NCBI RefSeq assembly: GCF_018402285.1 | Contig: NZ_JAGYJH010000002.1 | Span: 186,001 to 250,000 of the forward strand | Direction: 5' to 3' | Length of the DNA stretch: 64,000 bases | DNA from: Hyphomonas sp. | GTDB taxonomy: Bacteria; Pseudomonadota; Alphaproteobacteria; Caulobacterales; Hyphomonadaceae | Shown here: in pieces, positions 18,025-27,831 of the stretch | Layout: the number at the start of each line of letters is the position of its first letter | Position numbering within the stretch: the first letter of the stretch is position 1 | Program-made: the position numbers and the translations under genes | Notes under the pieces: generated by a model | Databases searched by the model: none | The model's input: the letters and a program-made list of their open reading frames with translations, nothing else | Told to the model about the DNA's origin: nothing

Positions 18025-20736
18025 ATGCTTGAGATACGACCGATTCAGAAGACCCCGGAGGCGGCCCTTGCGGCCATGGCAGATCATGCGCCCTATCTGC
18101 GCCGTCTGGCCGAGCGGGGGGCAGGGCTCGATTTTGAAACGGCGCTGACGGCGGCCACCCGCCTGCCACGGGACATGCCGGTTGACGAGGTGATGGCGGC
18201 GCTGCGCCAGGCCAAGGCGTCCGCGCACCTGTCGCTGGCGGCTGCAGACCTTTCCGGCATGATGGACGTGATGGAGGTGACCCGCCACCTGACCGAATTT
18301 GCGGGGGCTAGCCTCGAGACGGCGCTGCAGTCAGCGCTGGCAGCGCGCGGGCTGAAAAGTGACGGGCTGTTTGTCGTCGCGCTGGGGAAGATGGGCGCCT
18401 TCGAGCTGAATTATTCCAGCGACATTGATGTGTGCGCATTTTATGAGCGCAGCCGGTTTGACGGCGCAGACCGCGATCCGGGTGACGCCGCCCAGCGGGT
18501 GATCCGCGAAATGGTGCGCATCATGGAAGAGACGACGGCGGACGGGTATGTCTTCCGGACGGATCTGCGCCTGCGGCCTGACCCTGGATCAACACCGGTT
18601 GCGGTCTCAACGGAAATGGCGGACCTCTATTATGAGAGCCAGGGGCAGAACTGGGAGCGGATGGTCTGGATCAAAGGCCGCCCGACGGCCGGCGACATTA
18701 CTGCGGCGCAGCGGTTCCAGGCGCGGCTGGAGCCCTATGTCTGGCGGCGCAATCTCGACTATTGGGCCATCGGCGACATTCAGGCCATCAAGCGAATGAT
18801 CAACACAAAGGTGGGCGCTGACGGCTTTGCGTCTGTTTCCCCCGATGTGAAGCTCTCACCGGGGGGCATACGCGAGATCGAGTTTTTCGTTCAGACCCAG
18901 CAGCTCATTCTCGGCGGGCGGGAGCCGGCGCTGCGCGATAACTCCACGCTGGGCGCGATGGAAGAACTCCGCTCGCGCGGCATCGTTTCTGACCGGACGG
19001 CTGCAGACCTGAGCACCGCCTACAGGGCGCTGCGCAATGTCGAACACCGCGTGCAGATGCGCCAGGATGAGCAGACCCATACAGTGCCCGCAGATCCGGC
19101 GGAGCGGGAGTCGGTGGCCTATCTTTGCGGCTATGGAAACCTTGCCGACTTCGATCGGGATCTGCTGGAAACACGCCGGATTGTGCAGGGGGCCTACGAC
19201 GCGCTGTTTGAGCAGGAAGACCGAGCCGCAGAAAGCCATGGGCTGGGCAATCTGGTATTTACCGGCGTCGATGATGATCCCGGTACGGTAAAGACGCTGA
19301 GTGATCTCGGTTTCTCCGATCCGTCATCGGCCATCGACACGATCCGGAACTGGCACCGGGGAAGGGTTCCGGCGACCCGCACGGGGCGGGGCCGCGAAAT
19401 CCTGACATCGATCCTGCCCGGCATGCTCAAGGCGATGGGCGCGACCGGTGAGCCTGATGAGGCGTTTCGCTGGTTCTCGCGTTTCTTTGAGGGGCTTTCC
19501 TCCGGCGTGCAGACGCTCTCGATGTTGCTGGCCAAACCGGACCTTCTGGATGATCTTGTTTCCACCCTGGCCCTGGCGCCGCGCCTTGCGCAGATACTTG
19601 CGCGCCGGCCGGATTTGCTGGAAGCGCTGGTGTCCAATGTTATCCCGCGCGCGCCGGAGCTTTCGCCCGAGGTCAGTTTCGATGCGGCAATGGATGGCTG
19701 GAGGCGGTATCACCGGGAACAGAGTTTCCTGATCGGGCACCGGCTGCTGCACGGCTTGCTGCCGACAGACCAGGCGGCCGAAGCCTGGACCAGCCTGGCG
19801 GATGAAACCATCCGGCAGATGTCAGGCGCCGCCGAAGCCGAAACGATGCGGCGCAACGGGAACAGTCCGGGGCGATGGGCTGTATTTGCGATGGGCAAGC
19901 TGGGCGGGGGCGAGCTGACGGCGGGGTCTGACCTCGACATCATACTGATTTACGATTCGCAGGCTGACGATGCGCAGGCCTGGTTCACGCGGCTGACCCA
20001 GCGGCTGATCACGGCGCTGACGGCGCCAACGGCGGAAGGCGCACTTTATGAGGTGGACATGCGCCTGCGCCCGTCTGGCCGGGCAGGCCCGGTTGCCGTC
20101 AGCCTGCCTGCCTTTCGCCACTATCAGAATGAAGAAGCCTGGACCTGGGAGCATATGGCGCTTACCCGGCTTCGCTTCGTGTCCGGCGATGCCGCGCTCG
20201 GGAACGAGGTGCTGGCGATGGCCGCCGATGCCATCTGTGCCCGCGCCCGCAGCGAGCGGCGCAAGGCCATCCCGGGCGATGTTTCCGGCATGCGCGAGAC
20301 GCTATACCGGGAAAAGCCGGACAAAGGGCTGTGGGACCTTAAAACGTCCGAGGGCGGCCTGATCGACATTGAGTTCATGGCGCAGCAGGAAATGCTGCTC
20401 CGGGCACGGCCCGATCTCATTCGTCCGGCAACGGCGCTTGCCTTGTCCGGCCTGGCGGACGCGGATGAAACAAACGCCCCGGAAGAGGCCGAAGACTGGT
20501 ATTTCCTGCGGGCGGCGTTGCATCTAATCTCATCCCTGCAGCAGATCCAACGGCTGGCTCTGGGCGATACCAACCCGGAGGAGTCCGTCATTCCCGAGGC
20601 GCTCAAGAACCGCTTTTGCCGAGCCGCAGCAGAAGAGGATGGCTTTGACGTGCTCGAAGAGCGCCTAAGGGAGGTAAAAAAACGCGTACATTCAATGGCC
20701 CGCGAAAAACTGCAGCTGAAAACGACGGAAAGCTGA
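18025..20736 (+). CDS. glnE: Glutamine synthetase adenylyltransferase/deadenylylase GlnE
   Basis: A ~903-residue bifunctional enzyme that reversibly adenylylates glutamine synthetase in the PII-controlled nitrogen cascade. Two nucleotidyltransferase domains are visible. The N-terminal deadenylylase has GKMGAFELNYSSDIDV, and the C-terminal adenylylase has GKLGGGELTAGSDLDI; each carries the G-S-D-x-D catalytic core. Typical segments QRYEPYVWRR-like (ARLEPYVWRRNLDYWAI) and PGGIREIEFF are present. ATG 18025 is uncertain; a TTG at 17977 would add 16 residues but has its GGAAAGG directly against the codon. glnE is the usual right-hand neighbour of the degP/RR/HK block, supporting the local inversion interpretation. 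Confidence 0.92.
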   Translation: MLEIRPIQKTPEAALAAMADHAPYLRRLAERGAGLDFETALTAATRLPRDMPVDEVMAALRQAKASAHLSLAAADLSGMMDVMEVTRHLTEFAGASLETALQSALAARGLKSDGLFVVALGKMGAFELNYSSDIDVCAFYERSRFDGADRDPGDAAQRVIREMVRIMEETTADGYVFRTDLRLRPDPGSTPVAVSTEMADLYYESQGQNWERMVWIKGRPTAGDITAAQRFQARLEPYVWRRNLDYWAIGDIQAIKRMINTKVGADGFASVSPDVKLSPGGIREIEFFVQTQQLILGGREPALRDNSTLGAMEELRSRGIVSDRTAADLSTAYRALRNVEHRVQMRQDEQTHTVPADPAERESVAYLCGYGNLADFDRDLLETRRIVQGAYDALFEQEDRAAESHGLGNLVFTGVDDDPGTVKTLSDLGFSDPSSAIDTIRNWHRGRVPATRTGRGREILTSILPGMLKAMGATGEPDEAFRWFSRFFEGLSSGVQTLSMLLAKPDLLDDLVSTLALAPRLAQILARRPDLLEALVSNVIPRAPELSPEVSFDAAMDGWRRYHREQSFLIGHRLLHGLLPTDQAAEAWTSLADETIRQMSGAAEAETMRRNGNSPGRWAVFAMGKLGGGELTAGSDLDIILIYDSQADDAQAWFTRLTQRLITALTAPTAEGALYEVDMRLRPSGRAGPVAVSLPAFRHYQNEEAWTWEHMALTRLRFVSGDAALGNEVLAMAADAICARARSERRKAIPGDVSGMRETLYREKPDKGLWDLKTSEGGLIDIEFMAQQEMLLRARPDLIRPATALALSGLADADETNAPEEAEDWYFLRAALHLISSLQQIQRLALGDTNPEESVIPEALKNRFCRAAAEEDGFDVLEERLREVKKRVHSMAREKLQLKTTES

Positions 20737-20781
20737 TCGCCTCCCGTTTCATTTGCGCTGGGAGTTAACAGGAGACCAGAG

Positions 20782-21381
20782 ATGAAACGTTCGACACTCG
20801 CGTTCGCAAGCATCGCCGCAATTGCGCTCGCAATGCCGCTCGCCGCTCAGGCCGGACCAGGCAAAGGACATCGCGGCCATGGCGCGCATCTGATGCAGAT
20901 GGACGCCGATGCTGACGGCAATATCAGCCGCGCCGAGGCCGACGCCGCCCTTGCGGCCCGCTTCGCCACCATCGATGCAAATTCCGACGGCTTCGTTACC
21001 CAGGATGAGATGAAAGCCCATCATGAGGCAAAGCGCGCCGAGATGAAGGCAAACCGGGAAGCCAGGCAGGCTGAAGCCGAAGCTGCCGGCAAGCCGGTTC
21101 GCGAAGGCAGGATGAACCGCGACACGGACCCGGCCAAGGCCGCTGAATGGCAGGCCAAGAAAGCTGAAAGAGCCGCTGAGCACTGGGCAAACATGGACAA
21201 GGACAGCGATGGCCAGCTAAGCGCCGCCGAATTCACTGACGAGCACATCAAGTTCTTCGCCAGGATGGACGCCGACAGTGACGGCACCCTCACCAAGGCG
21301 GAACGCGATGCCGCCATGGCCAAGAAGAAGGAGCGTCGCGGCGAATGGCGCGACAAGAAGAAAGCAGAAGCTGGCGAATAG
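20782..21381 (+). CDS. Secreted EF-hand calcium-binding protein
   Basis: A 199-residue exported protein with a signal peptide (~1-24, cleavage near AQA) and four canonical EF-hand loops: D41-E52, D65-E76, D139-E150 and D163-E174. Each has the DxDxDG/DxNxDG pattern with Glu at position 12. The two pairs are separated by a long charged helical spacer (~77-135, rich in Lys, Arg, Glu, Ala). The mature N-terminus has a short His/Gly-rich stretch (GKGHRGHGAH) that could bind metals. It lies 101 bases before the ECF sigma gene and may be a target or metal-sensing partner of that system; this is inference. A good AACAGGAG ribosome site precedes the ATG. Confidence 0.85.
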   Translation: MKRSTLAFASIAAIALAMPLAAQAGPGKGHRGHGAHLMQMDADADGNISRAEADAALAARFATIDANSDGFVTQDEMKAHHEAKRAEMKANREARQAEAEAAGKPVREGRMNRDTDPAKAAEWQAKKAERAAEHWANMDKDSDGQLSAAEFTDEHIKFFARMDADSDGTLTKAERDAAMAKKKERRGEWRDKKKAEAGE

Positions 21382-21481
21382 GGCCCGATATGGGACCGGG
21401 CCGGAGCCCTGAGGCAGCCAATCGCTCACCCCTGCGATTGCCTCTGGGGACACCGGCCCGGACTCAGCTAAACATCCCATC

Positions 21482-22027
21482 GTGGCATTTGCATCGGACC
21501 TTGATCAGATCACACGCGCCGCAGCCGGAGACGCCGCGGCCGTTCGCGCGCTGGTCAGCCGCTATAGTCCCGGTGTGCTGTCGCTGGCCACACGCATGCT
21601 CGGCGACAGGGCAGAGGCAGAGGACGTGACCCAGGAAACCTTCATCCGCGCATGGAAAGCGCTTGGCAGCTGGGAGCCGCGTGCAAAATTCTCCACCTGG
21701 CTGCACCGGGTGGCGCTGAACCTTTGTTATGACCGCCTGCGCAAGCGCCGCGAAATATTTCCCGATGAATTGCCCGATCACGCCGACACCGCCCTTGGAC
21801 CGCAGGACACGCTGGATCAGGCGCAGCGGGTCAAGGCGGTCGAGGCCGCTATCAGCCGTTTGCCCGAACGCCAGTCTGCCGCCTTGACCTTGTGCGCCCT
21901 GCAGGGACACTCACAGAATGAAGCGGCGGAAATCATGGATGTCAGCGTTGAAGCCCTTGAAAGCCTCTTGGCACGCGCCCGGCGCACCTTGCGCGGGGAA
22001 CTGCTCGAAGGAAGGAATGCCTCATGA
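21482..22027 (+). CDS. ECF-type RNA polymerase sigma factor
   Basis: A 181-residue sigma-70 family factor with only regions 2 and 4. Region 2 (~20-90) includes AEDVTQETFIRAWKALGSW and FSTWLHRVALNLCYDRLR. Region 4 (~125-175) contains LPERQSAALTLCALQGHS, NEAAEIMDVSVEALESLLAR. The start codon is GTG 21482. It overlaps by four bases with the next gene, a membrane protein with anti-sigma character, and that gene overlaps a metal-sensor-like gene. The arrangement sigma/anti-sigma/periplasmic sensor is comparable to the cnrH/cnrY/cnrX logic of metal resistance. Confidence 0.9.
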   Translation: MAFASDLDQITRAAAGDAAAVRALVSRYSPGVLSLATRMLGDRAEAEDVTQETFIRAWKALGSWEPRAKFSTWLHRVALNLCYDRLRKRREIFPDELPDHADTALGPQDTLDQAQRVKAVEAAISRLPERQSAALTLCALQGHSQNEAAEIMDVSVEALESLLARARRTLRGELLEGRNAS

Positions 22028-22479
22028 CCTACAGCATGACTGATGCCCGCCTGATCGAGCTGATCGAGACATGGGGCGCTGACCCCGCAAGCTGGCCCGA
22101 AGCTGACAAGGCGGAGGGCAAGGCGCTTCTCGGCGCACATCCCGAGCGGTTTGCAGAACCGATTGCCCAGGCCCGCCAGCTTGACCTGATGCTTGGCGCG
22201 TTGCCGGAGCCGGAGATGACGGCCGCCCTGGCGCAGGCGATCATGGATGCCGCGCCGCAACCGAAGCGGGCGGGCGGCAGCCTGTCCCGCTGGATTGACC
22301 TCAGGACGCCCTGGGCCCCGGCCAGCGGTCTTGCAGCTGCTGCCTTTGGACTGCTGATGGGATTGACCGTTGCCCCGGCCGCCAGCGCCGATGACGACGT
22401 GACAGCGGAAGTTCAGGAGCTTTTGGTTTCCGCGCTCGGCTTTGATCCGGCAAACTATGCCGTGGAGGACGTGGAATGA
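22024..22479 (+). CDS. Putative anti-sigma factor (single-pass membrane protein)
   Basis: A 151-residue protein with a cytoplasmic N-terminal helical region (~1-95), one membrane helix (~103-120, SGLAAAAFGLLMGLTVAPAA) and a short acidic periplasmic tail. The layout, the four-base overlap with the ECF sigma gene (ATGA, 22024-22027) and the coupling to a periplasmic sensor gene make a membrane anti-sigma factor the best guess. No zinc-binding HxxxCxxC anti-sigma motif is present, so sequestration would rely on a zinc-free N-terminal domain. Confidence 0.65.
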   Translation: MTYSMTDARLIELIETWGADPASWPEADKAEGKALLGAHPERFAEPIAQARQLDLMLGALPEPEMTAALAQAIMDAAPQPKRAGGSLSRWIDLRTPWAPASGLAAAAFGLLMGLTVAPAASADDDVTAEVQELLVSALGFDPANYAVEDVE

Positions 22480-23003
22480 GCCGATTGCCCAACTGGCTGG
22501 CCCCTGCGGCGCTCGGGGTTTCGCTGCTCGTGAATCTCGGGCTGGGCGGCTATGTCGCCGGTCAGCACCTGCGTGCCGATCCGCCCAGGCAGGAACGGAG
22601 CCAGGAACGGAGCCAGGAACGCCCCCGTTTTGAGCGGCCTGAGGGCATACCCGAAATTTCGCGCGAAGATCGCCGCGCCGTGCGCGCGCTCATGCGGCGT
22701 GGATTTGAATCAGCGCGGTCCGAACTCGCGGCCCGGCGGGAAGCGGAAAGCCGATTTGCGCAAGTACTGGCTGCAGAGCCCTATGACCCGCAAGCGGCGG
22801 AGGCCGCCCTAAGGGAGTTGCGGGACGCTGACGTAATGCTCCGTGACCGGATCGGTCTTGAAGTTCTCGACGGCATCAGTGATCTCAGCCCGGATCAGAG
22901 GGCCTGGGTTGCCTGGATGCTCTCCGGGCCCAAGGACAACCACGGCAAGCACAAAAGAAAAGGCAAGGACGCGCCGCCGCCGGGAGGCGAACCGCCGCGT
23001 TAG
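22476..23003 (+). CDS. Periplasmic heavy-metal-sensor-like protein (CnrX/Spy type)
   Basis: A 175-residue protein with an N-terminal membrane anchor (~9-28) and a periplasmic helical domain (~55-150). The segment SREDRRAVRALMRRGFESARSELA and the helices after it resemble CnrX/ZraP/Spy-type metal-responsive proteins. The C-terminus is Lys/His/Pro-rich (NHGKHKRKGK). A run of ERSQ repeats (~38-48) is encoded by a 12-base tandem repeat. It overlaps the anti-sigma gene by four bases, and its stop overlaps tail-to-tail with the stop of the minus-strand GFA gene. It probably senses a periplasmic signal and releases the sigma factor through the membrane partner. Confidence 0.68.
   Translation: MSRLPNWLAPAALGVSLLVNLGLGGYVAGQHLRADPPRQERSQERSQERPRFERPEGIPEISREDRRAVRALMRRGFESARSELAARREAESRFAQVLAAEPYDPQAAEAALRELRDADVMLRDRIGLEVLDGISDLSPDQRAWVAWMLSGPKDNHGKHKRKGKDAPPPGGEPPR
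22590..22622 (+). repeat. 12-base tandem repeat inside the sensor gene
   Basis: CAGGAACGGAGC occurs twice in full (22590-22601, 22602-22613) and a third time for 8 bases. It encodes the ERSQ repeat in the linker after the membrane anchor. Because the unit is a multiple of three, copy-number change would alter linker length without shifting frame. Confidence 0.85.
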
Positions 23004-23401
23004 TCCTTTGACTTGTGGGCGAGGCGGGCAGCATTTTCCTCCCAGTGCTGGCCATCAAACGGCACGACTGTGACCTTCAGGTCCATCCCGTCATCCAGCG
23101 CGCGCCAGGTAACGGCAAAGCCATCCGGGTTTGAGCGCGGAATGTAGAAACTCTTGATGCCACATGTCCTGCAGAACAGGTGTCTGGCTGTGCCGGTGTT
23201 GAACGTGTACTCTCTGAGATTGTCCTTGCCCTGAACGAGCCGGAACCGGCTGGCCGGAACGATGACGTGGATGTTCCCGCTCATTGCACACATGGTGCAA
23301 TTGCAGTCTTCCACCTCGAAGGCATCGGGCAACGCCACGTCAAACCGCACCGCGCCGCAGTGACAACCGCCGCCGTGCCAGTTGTATGCCGGATTTGTCA
23401 T
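23000..23401 (-). CDS. GFA/CENP-V-type zinc-binding protein
   Basis: A 133-residue member of the glutathione-dependent formaldehyde-activating enzyme (GFA) family. The zinc ligands are evident: GGCHCGAVRF (Cys13, Cys15), CNCTMC (~33-38) and FCRTCGI (~76-82). GFA condenses formaldehyde with glutathione, but many relatives have undefined substrates, so the reaction should not be assumed. The ATG overlaps the amidase stop codon (ATGA, 23398-23401), so the two genes are translationally coupled and possibly metabolically linked. Confidence 0.85.
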   Translation of the reverse strand: MTNPAYNWHGGGCHCGAVRFDVALPDAFEVEDCNCTMCAMSGNIHVIVPASRFRLVQGKDNLREYTFNTGTARHLFCRTCGIKSFYIPRSNPDGFAVTWRALDDGMDLKVTVVPFDGQHWEENAARLAHKSKD

Positions 23402-24846
23402 CCCACCCAGACCGGTGGCTTCCTGTGAGCCCATGGGGCGGCGCGCTCCAATTGTCCTGCAAGTGACAGCAGCAGGTCTTCGCGGCCATAGCGCGCGCCG
23501 AACATCATGCCGATAGGCAGGCCGCCAGGTGCTGTCGGGGTGGGCTTCGTCCAATGCAGCGGCACGGTCATTGCCGGGCAGCCGGTCTGGTTGAACAGGG
23601 CACAATGGGGCGCAAAGCCTGCCACCGCCGCGCCCATGGCGGCAGGGTCGGCGGTAAGCGCCATGGTGCCGAGCAGGTCGGGCGCGCGGTGAAGGGTGGG
23701 CGAAAGCGTGAGGTCAAACTGTCCGGCATCGAGGAACTGTTCGTAGATGATCGCAGCGGTAATGAAGGCATTGTTCGCCTTGGCCAGCTCCATCATCGGA
23801 ACCGTCCGTCCAAGGCGCACCATGGACGCGGTGATCGGCTCCAGTTCGTCATCGTCCACAGTTCGCCCGCGCGCGATGCCCCGCTCTTCAACCAGCGCCG
23901 CGATATTGGCAGAGATCGTGAACAGGCCGGCCTTGGCGAGGACTTCGCCATCGATCAGAGGCGCTGCCTCCACGACTGTATGGCCGAGACTTTCCATTAG
24001 TTTTGCCGTATTCGCCAGACCTTCGGCCGCCTCGGAGTCAGGTTTGGTTCCGTTCGGTGCAACCGGCCACAGAGCGATGCGCAAGGGGCGCGGGTCGCGT
24101 TCCAGTTCGGAGAGATAAGCCAGAGCAGGCGCGGGCGCGCCATAGCGGCTGCCTGTCTCCGGCCCATGGGTCAGGTCCAGCATCGCGGCCGTGTCGCGCA
24201 CGCTGCGGCTGACGACACCGACGGTGGAGAGGCCGTTCCAGCCTTCTGTCTTTGCCGGTCCCATGGGCATGCGCCCGCGCGATGCCTTGAGACCAAAGAG
24301 ACCGCAGCAAGCGGCAGGAATGCGGATCGATCCGCCGCCATCGCTGGCATGGGCGACCGGCAGGACGCCCGAAGCGACCGCCGCCGCCGCGCCGCCAGAC
24401 GAGCCACCGGCAATTCGCGAGACATCCCAGGGGTTGCGCGTTTGTCCGTAGAGGGTCGATTCGGTTGTCAGTGTCAGGCCGAATTCGGGGGTTGTCGTTG
24501 CGCCAAAGAAGACGAGCCCTGCCTTGCGGAAACGCTCCACGAGTGTGGAATCCCGGCTGGCGACATAGCCCTTGAACGCAGCGCTGCCGGACGTCACCGG
24601 CGCGCCTTTCACTTCAACGCCAAGATCCTTCACCACGAAGGGAACGCCCGCATAAGGGCCTTCGATGCCGCCAGCTTTCAGCTGCTCCCTCGCAAGATCG
24701 GGATAAACCGCAGAGAAGCAGTTGATCTGCGCCTGCGCCGCCTCTGCGCGCGCAACAATCGTTTCAAGCAGGTCTGCGGCAGAAACCTTTCTGTCGCGGA
24801 CCAGGGCCGCGAGCCCAAGCCCATCAGGTTCGGTGTGGCTGGACAT
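23398..24846 (-). CDS. Amidase (amidase signature family)
   Basis: A 482-residue amidase-signature hydrolase. The Ser-cisSer-Lys triad is visible: Lys73 (PFVVKDLG), cis-Ser149 ([10 protein letters not shown]) and nucleophile Ser173 ([19 protein letters not shown]). Length and motif spacing are normal. Such enzymes hydrolyse amides, including nitrile-derived, aryl or aminoacyl amides; the substrate cannot be told from sequence. GatA is unlikely because gatCB are absent and the C-terminal half resembles stand-alone amidases. It is followed by the coupled GFA gene. Confidence 0.88.
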   Translation of the reverse strand: MSSHTEPDGLGLAALVRDRKVSAADLLETIVARAEAAQAQINCFSAVYPDLAREQLKAGGIEGPYAGVPFVVKDLGVEVKGAPVTSGSAAFKGYVASRDSTLVERFRKAGLVFFGATTTPEFGLTLTTESTLYGQTRNPWDVSRIAGGSSGGAAAAVASGVLPVAHASDGGGSIRIPAACCGLFGLKASRGRMPMGPAKTEGWNGLSTVGVVSRSVRDTAAMLDLTHGPETGSRYGAPAPALAYLSELERDPRPLRIALWPVAPNGTKPDSEAAEGLANTAKLMESLGHTVVEAAPLIDGEVLAKAGLFTISANIAALVEERGIARGRTVDDDELEPITASMVRLGRTVPMMELAKANNAFITAAIIYEQFLDAGQFDLTLSPTLHRAPDLLGTMALTADPAAMGAAVAGFAPHCALFNQTGCPAMTVPLHWTKPTPTAPGGLPIGMMFGARYGREDLLLSLAGQLERAAPWAHRKPPVWVG

Positions 24847-24926
24847 TGCGGCTCTCCCAATCTGTGATCATGTTGAGGGAAGTCTAAGCCAATACCGCTT
24901 TCACGCAACACCCGCTTCTCCTGGCG

Positions 24927-25331
24927 TCAGTCCTCTTCTTCCAGCTTGGCGTCCATCTCCTCGTCCGACCAGCCGAAATGGTGACCCAGCTCATGGATGA
25001 AGACATGTGTGACCAGTTCCTCCACCGTTACATCCCCGCGTGCGGCCCATTCAAACAGGATGGGCAGGCGGTAAAGATAGACAAGTGGTCTGTATTCGGA
25101 AGGGTTGGTGACGCTTTCGATGGTCAGCGGCATGCCGACATAGAGGCCGGTCAGCTCCAGCGCGTCATCAATCTGCATCTCGTCGAGGGTCTCGTCCTCG
25201 GCATAGTCCATGACGATGATGCGCACATCGCCGGCGGCGTTACGCATGAAGTCCGGCAGCTCGGCGAAGCATTTCTCCGCCGTCAGATACATTTCATCGA
25301 CGGAGGGCGCGATGGCTGTCAGCGCGCTCAT
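24927..25331 (-). CDS. Minimal zincin-like metallopeptidase
   Basis: A 134-residue small metallopeptidase-family protein with the motif [15 protein letters not shown] (His113, Glu114, His117, third ligand probably Asp123). The preceding segment [13 protein letters not shown] is also characteristic of this short family, which some annotations mislabel as acetylglutamate kinase. No secretion signal is present, so it is cytoplasmic. Its ATG overlaps the ybjQ-like stop (25328-25331), placing it at the end of the mutase-ybjQ transcription unit. Confidence 0.83.
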   Translation of the reverse strand: MSALTAIAPSVDEMYLTAEKCFAELPDFMRNAAGDVRIIVMDYAEDETLDEMQIDDALELTGLYVGMPLTIESVTNPSEYRPLVYLYRLPILFEWAARGDVTVEELVTHVFIHELGHHFGWSDEEMDAKLEEED

Positions 25332-25648
25332 GCGAGAGTAACGGCTGTGCCCGACACGGCTACCATCATCATCGAGCCGCCCTGGCCAATGACGCTGTAA
25401 TCGAATTTCACGCCGACGATTGCCTGCGCGCCGAGGCGGGTGGCCTCCTCGATCATCTCCGCCAGCGCCCCGTCGCGCGTCTCGCGCAGCGTGCTCTCAT
25501 AGGCATTGGAGCGCCCGCCAACGAGATTGGTAAAGCTCGCCAGGATGTCCTTGCCGAGATGCGCGCCAATCACGACCTCGCCGCACACGATGCCCTTGTA
25601 TTCCCGGATTTCCCGGCCCTGAACAGTGTGTGTGGTTGTGAGGATCAT
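25328..25648 (-). CDS. YbjQ-family protein
   Basis: A 106-residue protein of the YbjQ family (sometimes called heavy-metal-binding). Recognisable stretches are [32 protein letters not shown] and [20 protein letters not shown]. Members form pentameric rings and their role is not established. The gene is 20 bases after scpA and overlaps the metallopeptidase gene downstream. Confidence 0.88.
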   Translation of the reverse strand: MILTTTHTVQGREIREYKGIVCGEVVIGAHLGKDILASFTNLVGGRSNAYESTLRETRDGALAEMIEEATRLGAQAIVGVKFDYSVIGQGGSMMMVAVSGTAVTLA

Positions 25649-25668
25649 GATTGTCTCTCCGTAGATGG

Positions 25669-27831
25669 CTACTCCGCCGCCGTCCGGGCAGGATCATCCG
25701 TGCCGAGCAGCAGTTCGAGCATGCGAATCGCGCTGTCGGCGATGACGGTGCCCGGAGGGAAGATCGCAGAGGCGCCCGCCGCCCGCAAGGCATCAAAATC
25801 CTGCGGCGGGATGACGCCGCCCACGATGATCTGCGCGTTCGCCGCGCCTTCATTGCCGAGGGCGCGTTTGAGTTCCGGAACCAGTGTCAGATGTCCGGCA
25901 GCGAGGGAAGAGGCGGCCACGATGTCCACGCCTGCCTTGCGGGCGTCCCGCGCGGCCTCTTCAGGAGTCTGGAAGAGGGGGCCTATCTCGACCTCCCAGC
26001 CAAGGTCCATCAGCGCGGAGGCGACGACCTTCTGTCCACGGTCATGTCCGTCCTGGCCCATCTTGGCGATATATATCTTCGGGCGCCGGCCATTGGTCTT
26101 CTCGAAGTCTGACGCAAGTGTCTGGGCATATTCGGCTTTTGCATTGCCCTTAACGCCGCCGCCATAGACGCCCTTGATGGAGCGTATCACGGCACTGTGA
26201 CGTCCCTGGCTGCGCTCGACCGCTTCGGAGATTTCTCCCACCGTCGCCTTGGCGCGCGCGGCGTCTACGGCGAGGGCAAGGAGGTTGCCCTTCGTGCCCG
26301 CTGCTGCCTCGGCAATAGCGTCGAGCCTGGCTGAAACTTCGGCTTCGTTGCGCTCAGACTTGAGGCGCTCGAGCTTTTCCAGCTGCATGCGGCGCACGGC
26401 AGCGTTGTCGACCTTCAGCACCGGGACATCTTCGTCCTCGTCCAGCAGGAACTTGTTGACGCCCACCACCGTCTGGGTGCCGCTGTCGATGCGTGCCTGC
26501 GTATTGGCCGCGGCTTCCTCGATGCGCAGCTTGGGAAGGCCTTCTTCGATGGCTTTCGCCATGCCGCCCATCGCCTCGACTTCCTCGATGTGTTTGAGGG
26601 CTTTGGCGGCAAGGTCATGTGTCAGGCGCTCGACATAATAACTGCCGCCAAAGAGGTCGATGGACTGGCAGGCGCCCGCTTCCTGCTGCAGCAGGATCTG
26701 GGTGTTGCGCGCGATGCGGGCGGAGAAGTCTGTCGGCAGGGCGAGGGCTTCGTCGAAGCTGTTGGTATGCAGGCTCTGCGTCTGGCCGCCCGCGGCCGCG
26801 ATGGCCTCCAGGCAGGTGCGGATGACGTTGTTGTAAACGTCCTGTGCGGTAAGGCTCCAGCCGGAAGTTTGCGAATGTGTCCGCAGGCTGAGGGATTTAT
26901 CAGACTTTGGGTTGAACTTCTCTTTCACGAGCTTTGCCCAGATGAGGCGCGCAGCGCGCATCTTGGCGACTTCCATGAACGTATTCATGCCAATCGCCCA
27001 GAAGAAGGACAGGCGCGGGGCAAACTTGTCTACATCCAGCCCGGCGGCAACACCGGCGCGGATGTATTCGATGCCATCAGCCAGCGTGTAGGCAAGTTCA
27101 AGGTCTGCCGTCGCGCCCGCTTCCTGCATGTGATAGCCGGAGATGGAGATGGAATTATACTTCGGCATGTTCTCGGACGTGTAGGCAAAGATGTCCGAAA
27201 TGATCCGCATCGAGGGCTTGGGCGGATAGATGTAAGTATTCCGTACCATGAACTCTTTTAGAATGTCGTTCTGGATGGTGCCAGCCAGCTTGTCGGGTGT
27301 GACGCCTTGTTCTTCTGCTGCCGCAATGTAGAGCGCAAGAATAGGCAGCACGGCGCCGTTCATCGTCATCGAGACTGACATCTGGTCGAGCGGGATGCCG
27401 GAGAACAGCGTGCGCATGTCGAGAATGGAGTCGATGGCCACGCCCGCCATGCCGACGTCTCCGGTCACACGCGGATGATCGGAATCGTAGCCCCGGTGGG
27501 TGGCGAGGTCAAAGGCAACCGAAAGCCCCTTCTGGCCAGCCGCCAGGTTGCGCCGGTAGAAGGCGTTGGAGTCTTCGGCCGTGGAAAACCCTGCATACTG
27601 ACGGATCGTCCAGGGCTGGTTGGTATACATTGTCGGGTAGGGGCCGCGTCCAAACGGCGTGAGCCCTGGATAATCGTCGAGAAAATCCAGCCCCGCGCTG
27701 TCAGCGGCTGTATAGGCGGATCTGACCGCGATGCCTTCGGGCGTTTCCCAGGCTTCGCCGAGTTTCGGTGTAGCGAGTTTTGTGTTCGGCGCAGCGAGGT
27801 CGAGTTTCGTAAAGTCGGGGAACTTGGTCAT
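25669..27831 (-). CDS. scpA: Methylmalonyl-CoA mutase, large (catalytic) subunit
   Basis: A 720-residue adenosylcobalamin-dependent enzyme interconverting (R)-methylmalonyl-CoA and succinyl-CoA, used in propionate, odd-chain fatty acid and branched amino-acid catabolism. The TIM-barrel substrate domain (~50-550) includes [19 protein letters not shown] and [11 protein letters not shown]. The C-terminal B12 domain has [13 protein letters not shown], with the cobalt-ligating His. The ATG overlaps the stop of the small-subunit gene (27828-27831). No cobalamin riboswitch-like structure was recognised upstream. The companion kinase meaB and epimerase are not in the window. Confidence 0.96.
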   Translation of the reverse strand: MTKFPDFTKLDLAAPNTKLATPKLGEAWETPEGIAVRSAYTAADSAGLDFLDDYPGLTPFGRGPYPTMYTNQPWTIRQYAGFSTAEDSNAFYRRNLAAGQKGLSVAFDLATHRGYDSDHPRVTGDVGMAGVAIDSILDMRTLFSGIPLDQMSVSMTMNGAVLPILALYIAAAEEQGVTPDKLAGTIQNDILKEFMVRNTYIYPPKPSMRIISDIFAYTSENMPKYNSISISGYHMQEAGATADLELAYTLADGIEYIRAGVAAGLDVDKFAPRLSFFWAIGMNTFMEVAKMRAARLIWAKLVKEKFNPKSDKSLSLRTHSQTSGWSLTAQDVYNNVIRTCLEAIAAAGGQTQSLHTNSFDEALALPTDFSARIARNTQILLQQEAGACQSIDLFGGSYYVERLTHDLAAKALKHIEEVEAMGGMAKAIEEGLPKLRIEEAAANTQARIDSGTQTVVGVNKFLLDEDEDVPVLKVDNAAVRRMQLEKLERLKSERNEAEVSARLDAIAEAAAGTKGNLLALAVDAARAKATVGEISEAVERSQGRHSAVIRSIKGVYGGGVKGNAKAEYAQTLASDFEKTNGRRPKIYIAKMGQDGHDRGQKVVASALMDLGWEVEIGPLFQTPEEAARDARKAGVDIVAASSLAAGHLTLVPELKRALGNEGAANAQIIVGGVIPPQDFDALRAAGASAIFPPGTVIADSAIRMLELLLGTDDPARTAAE

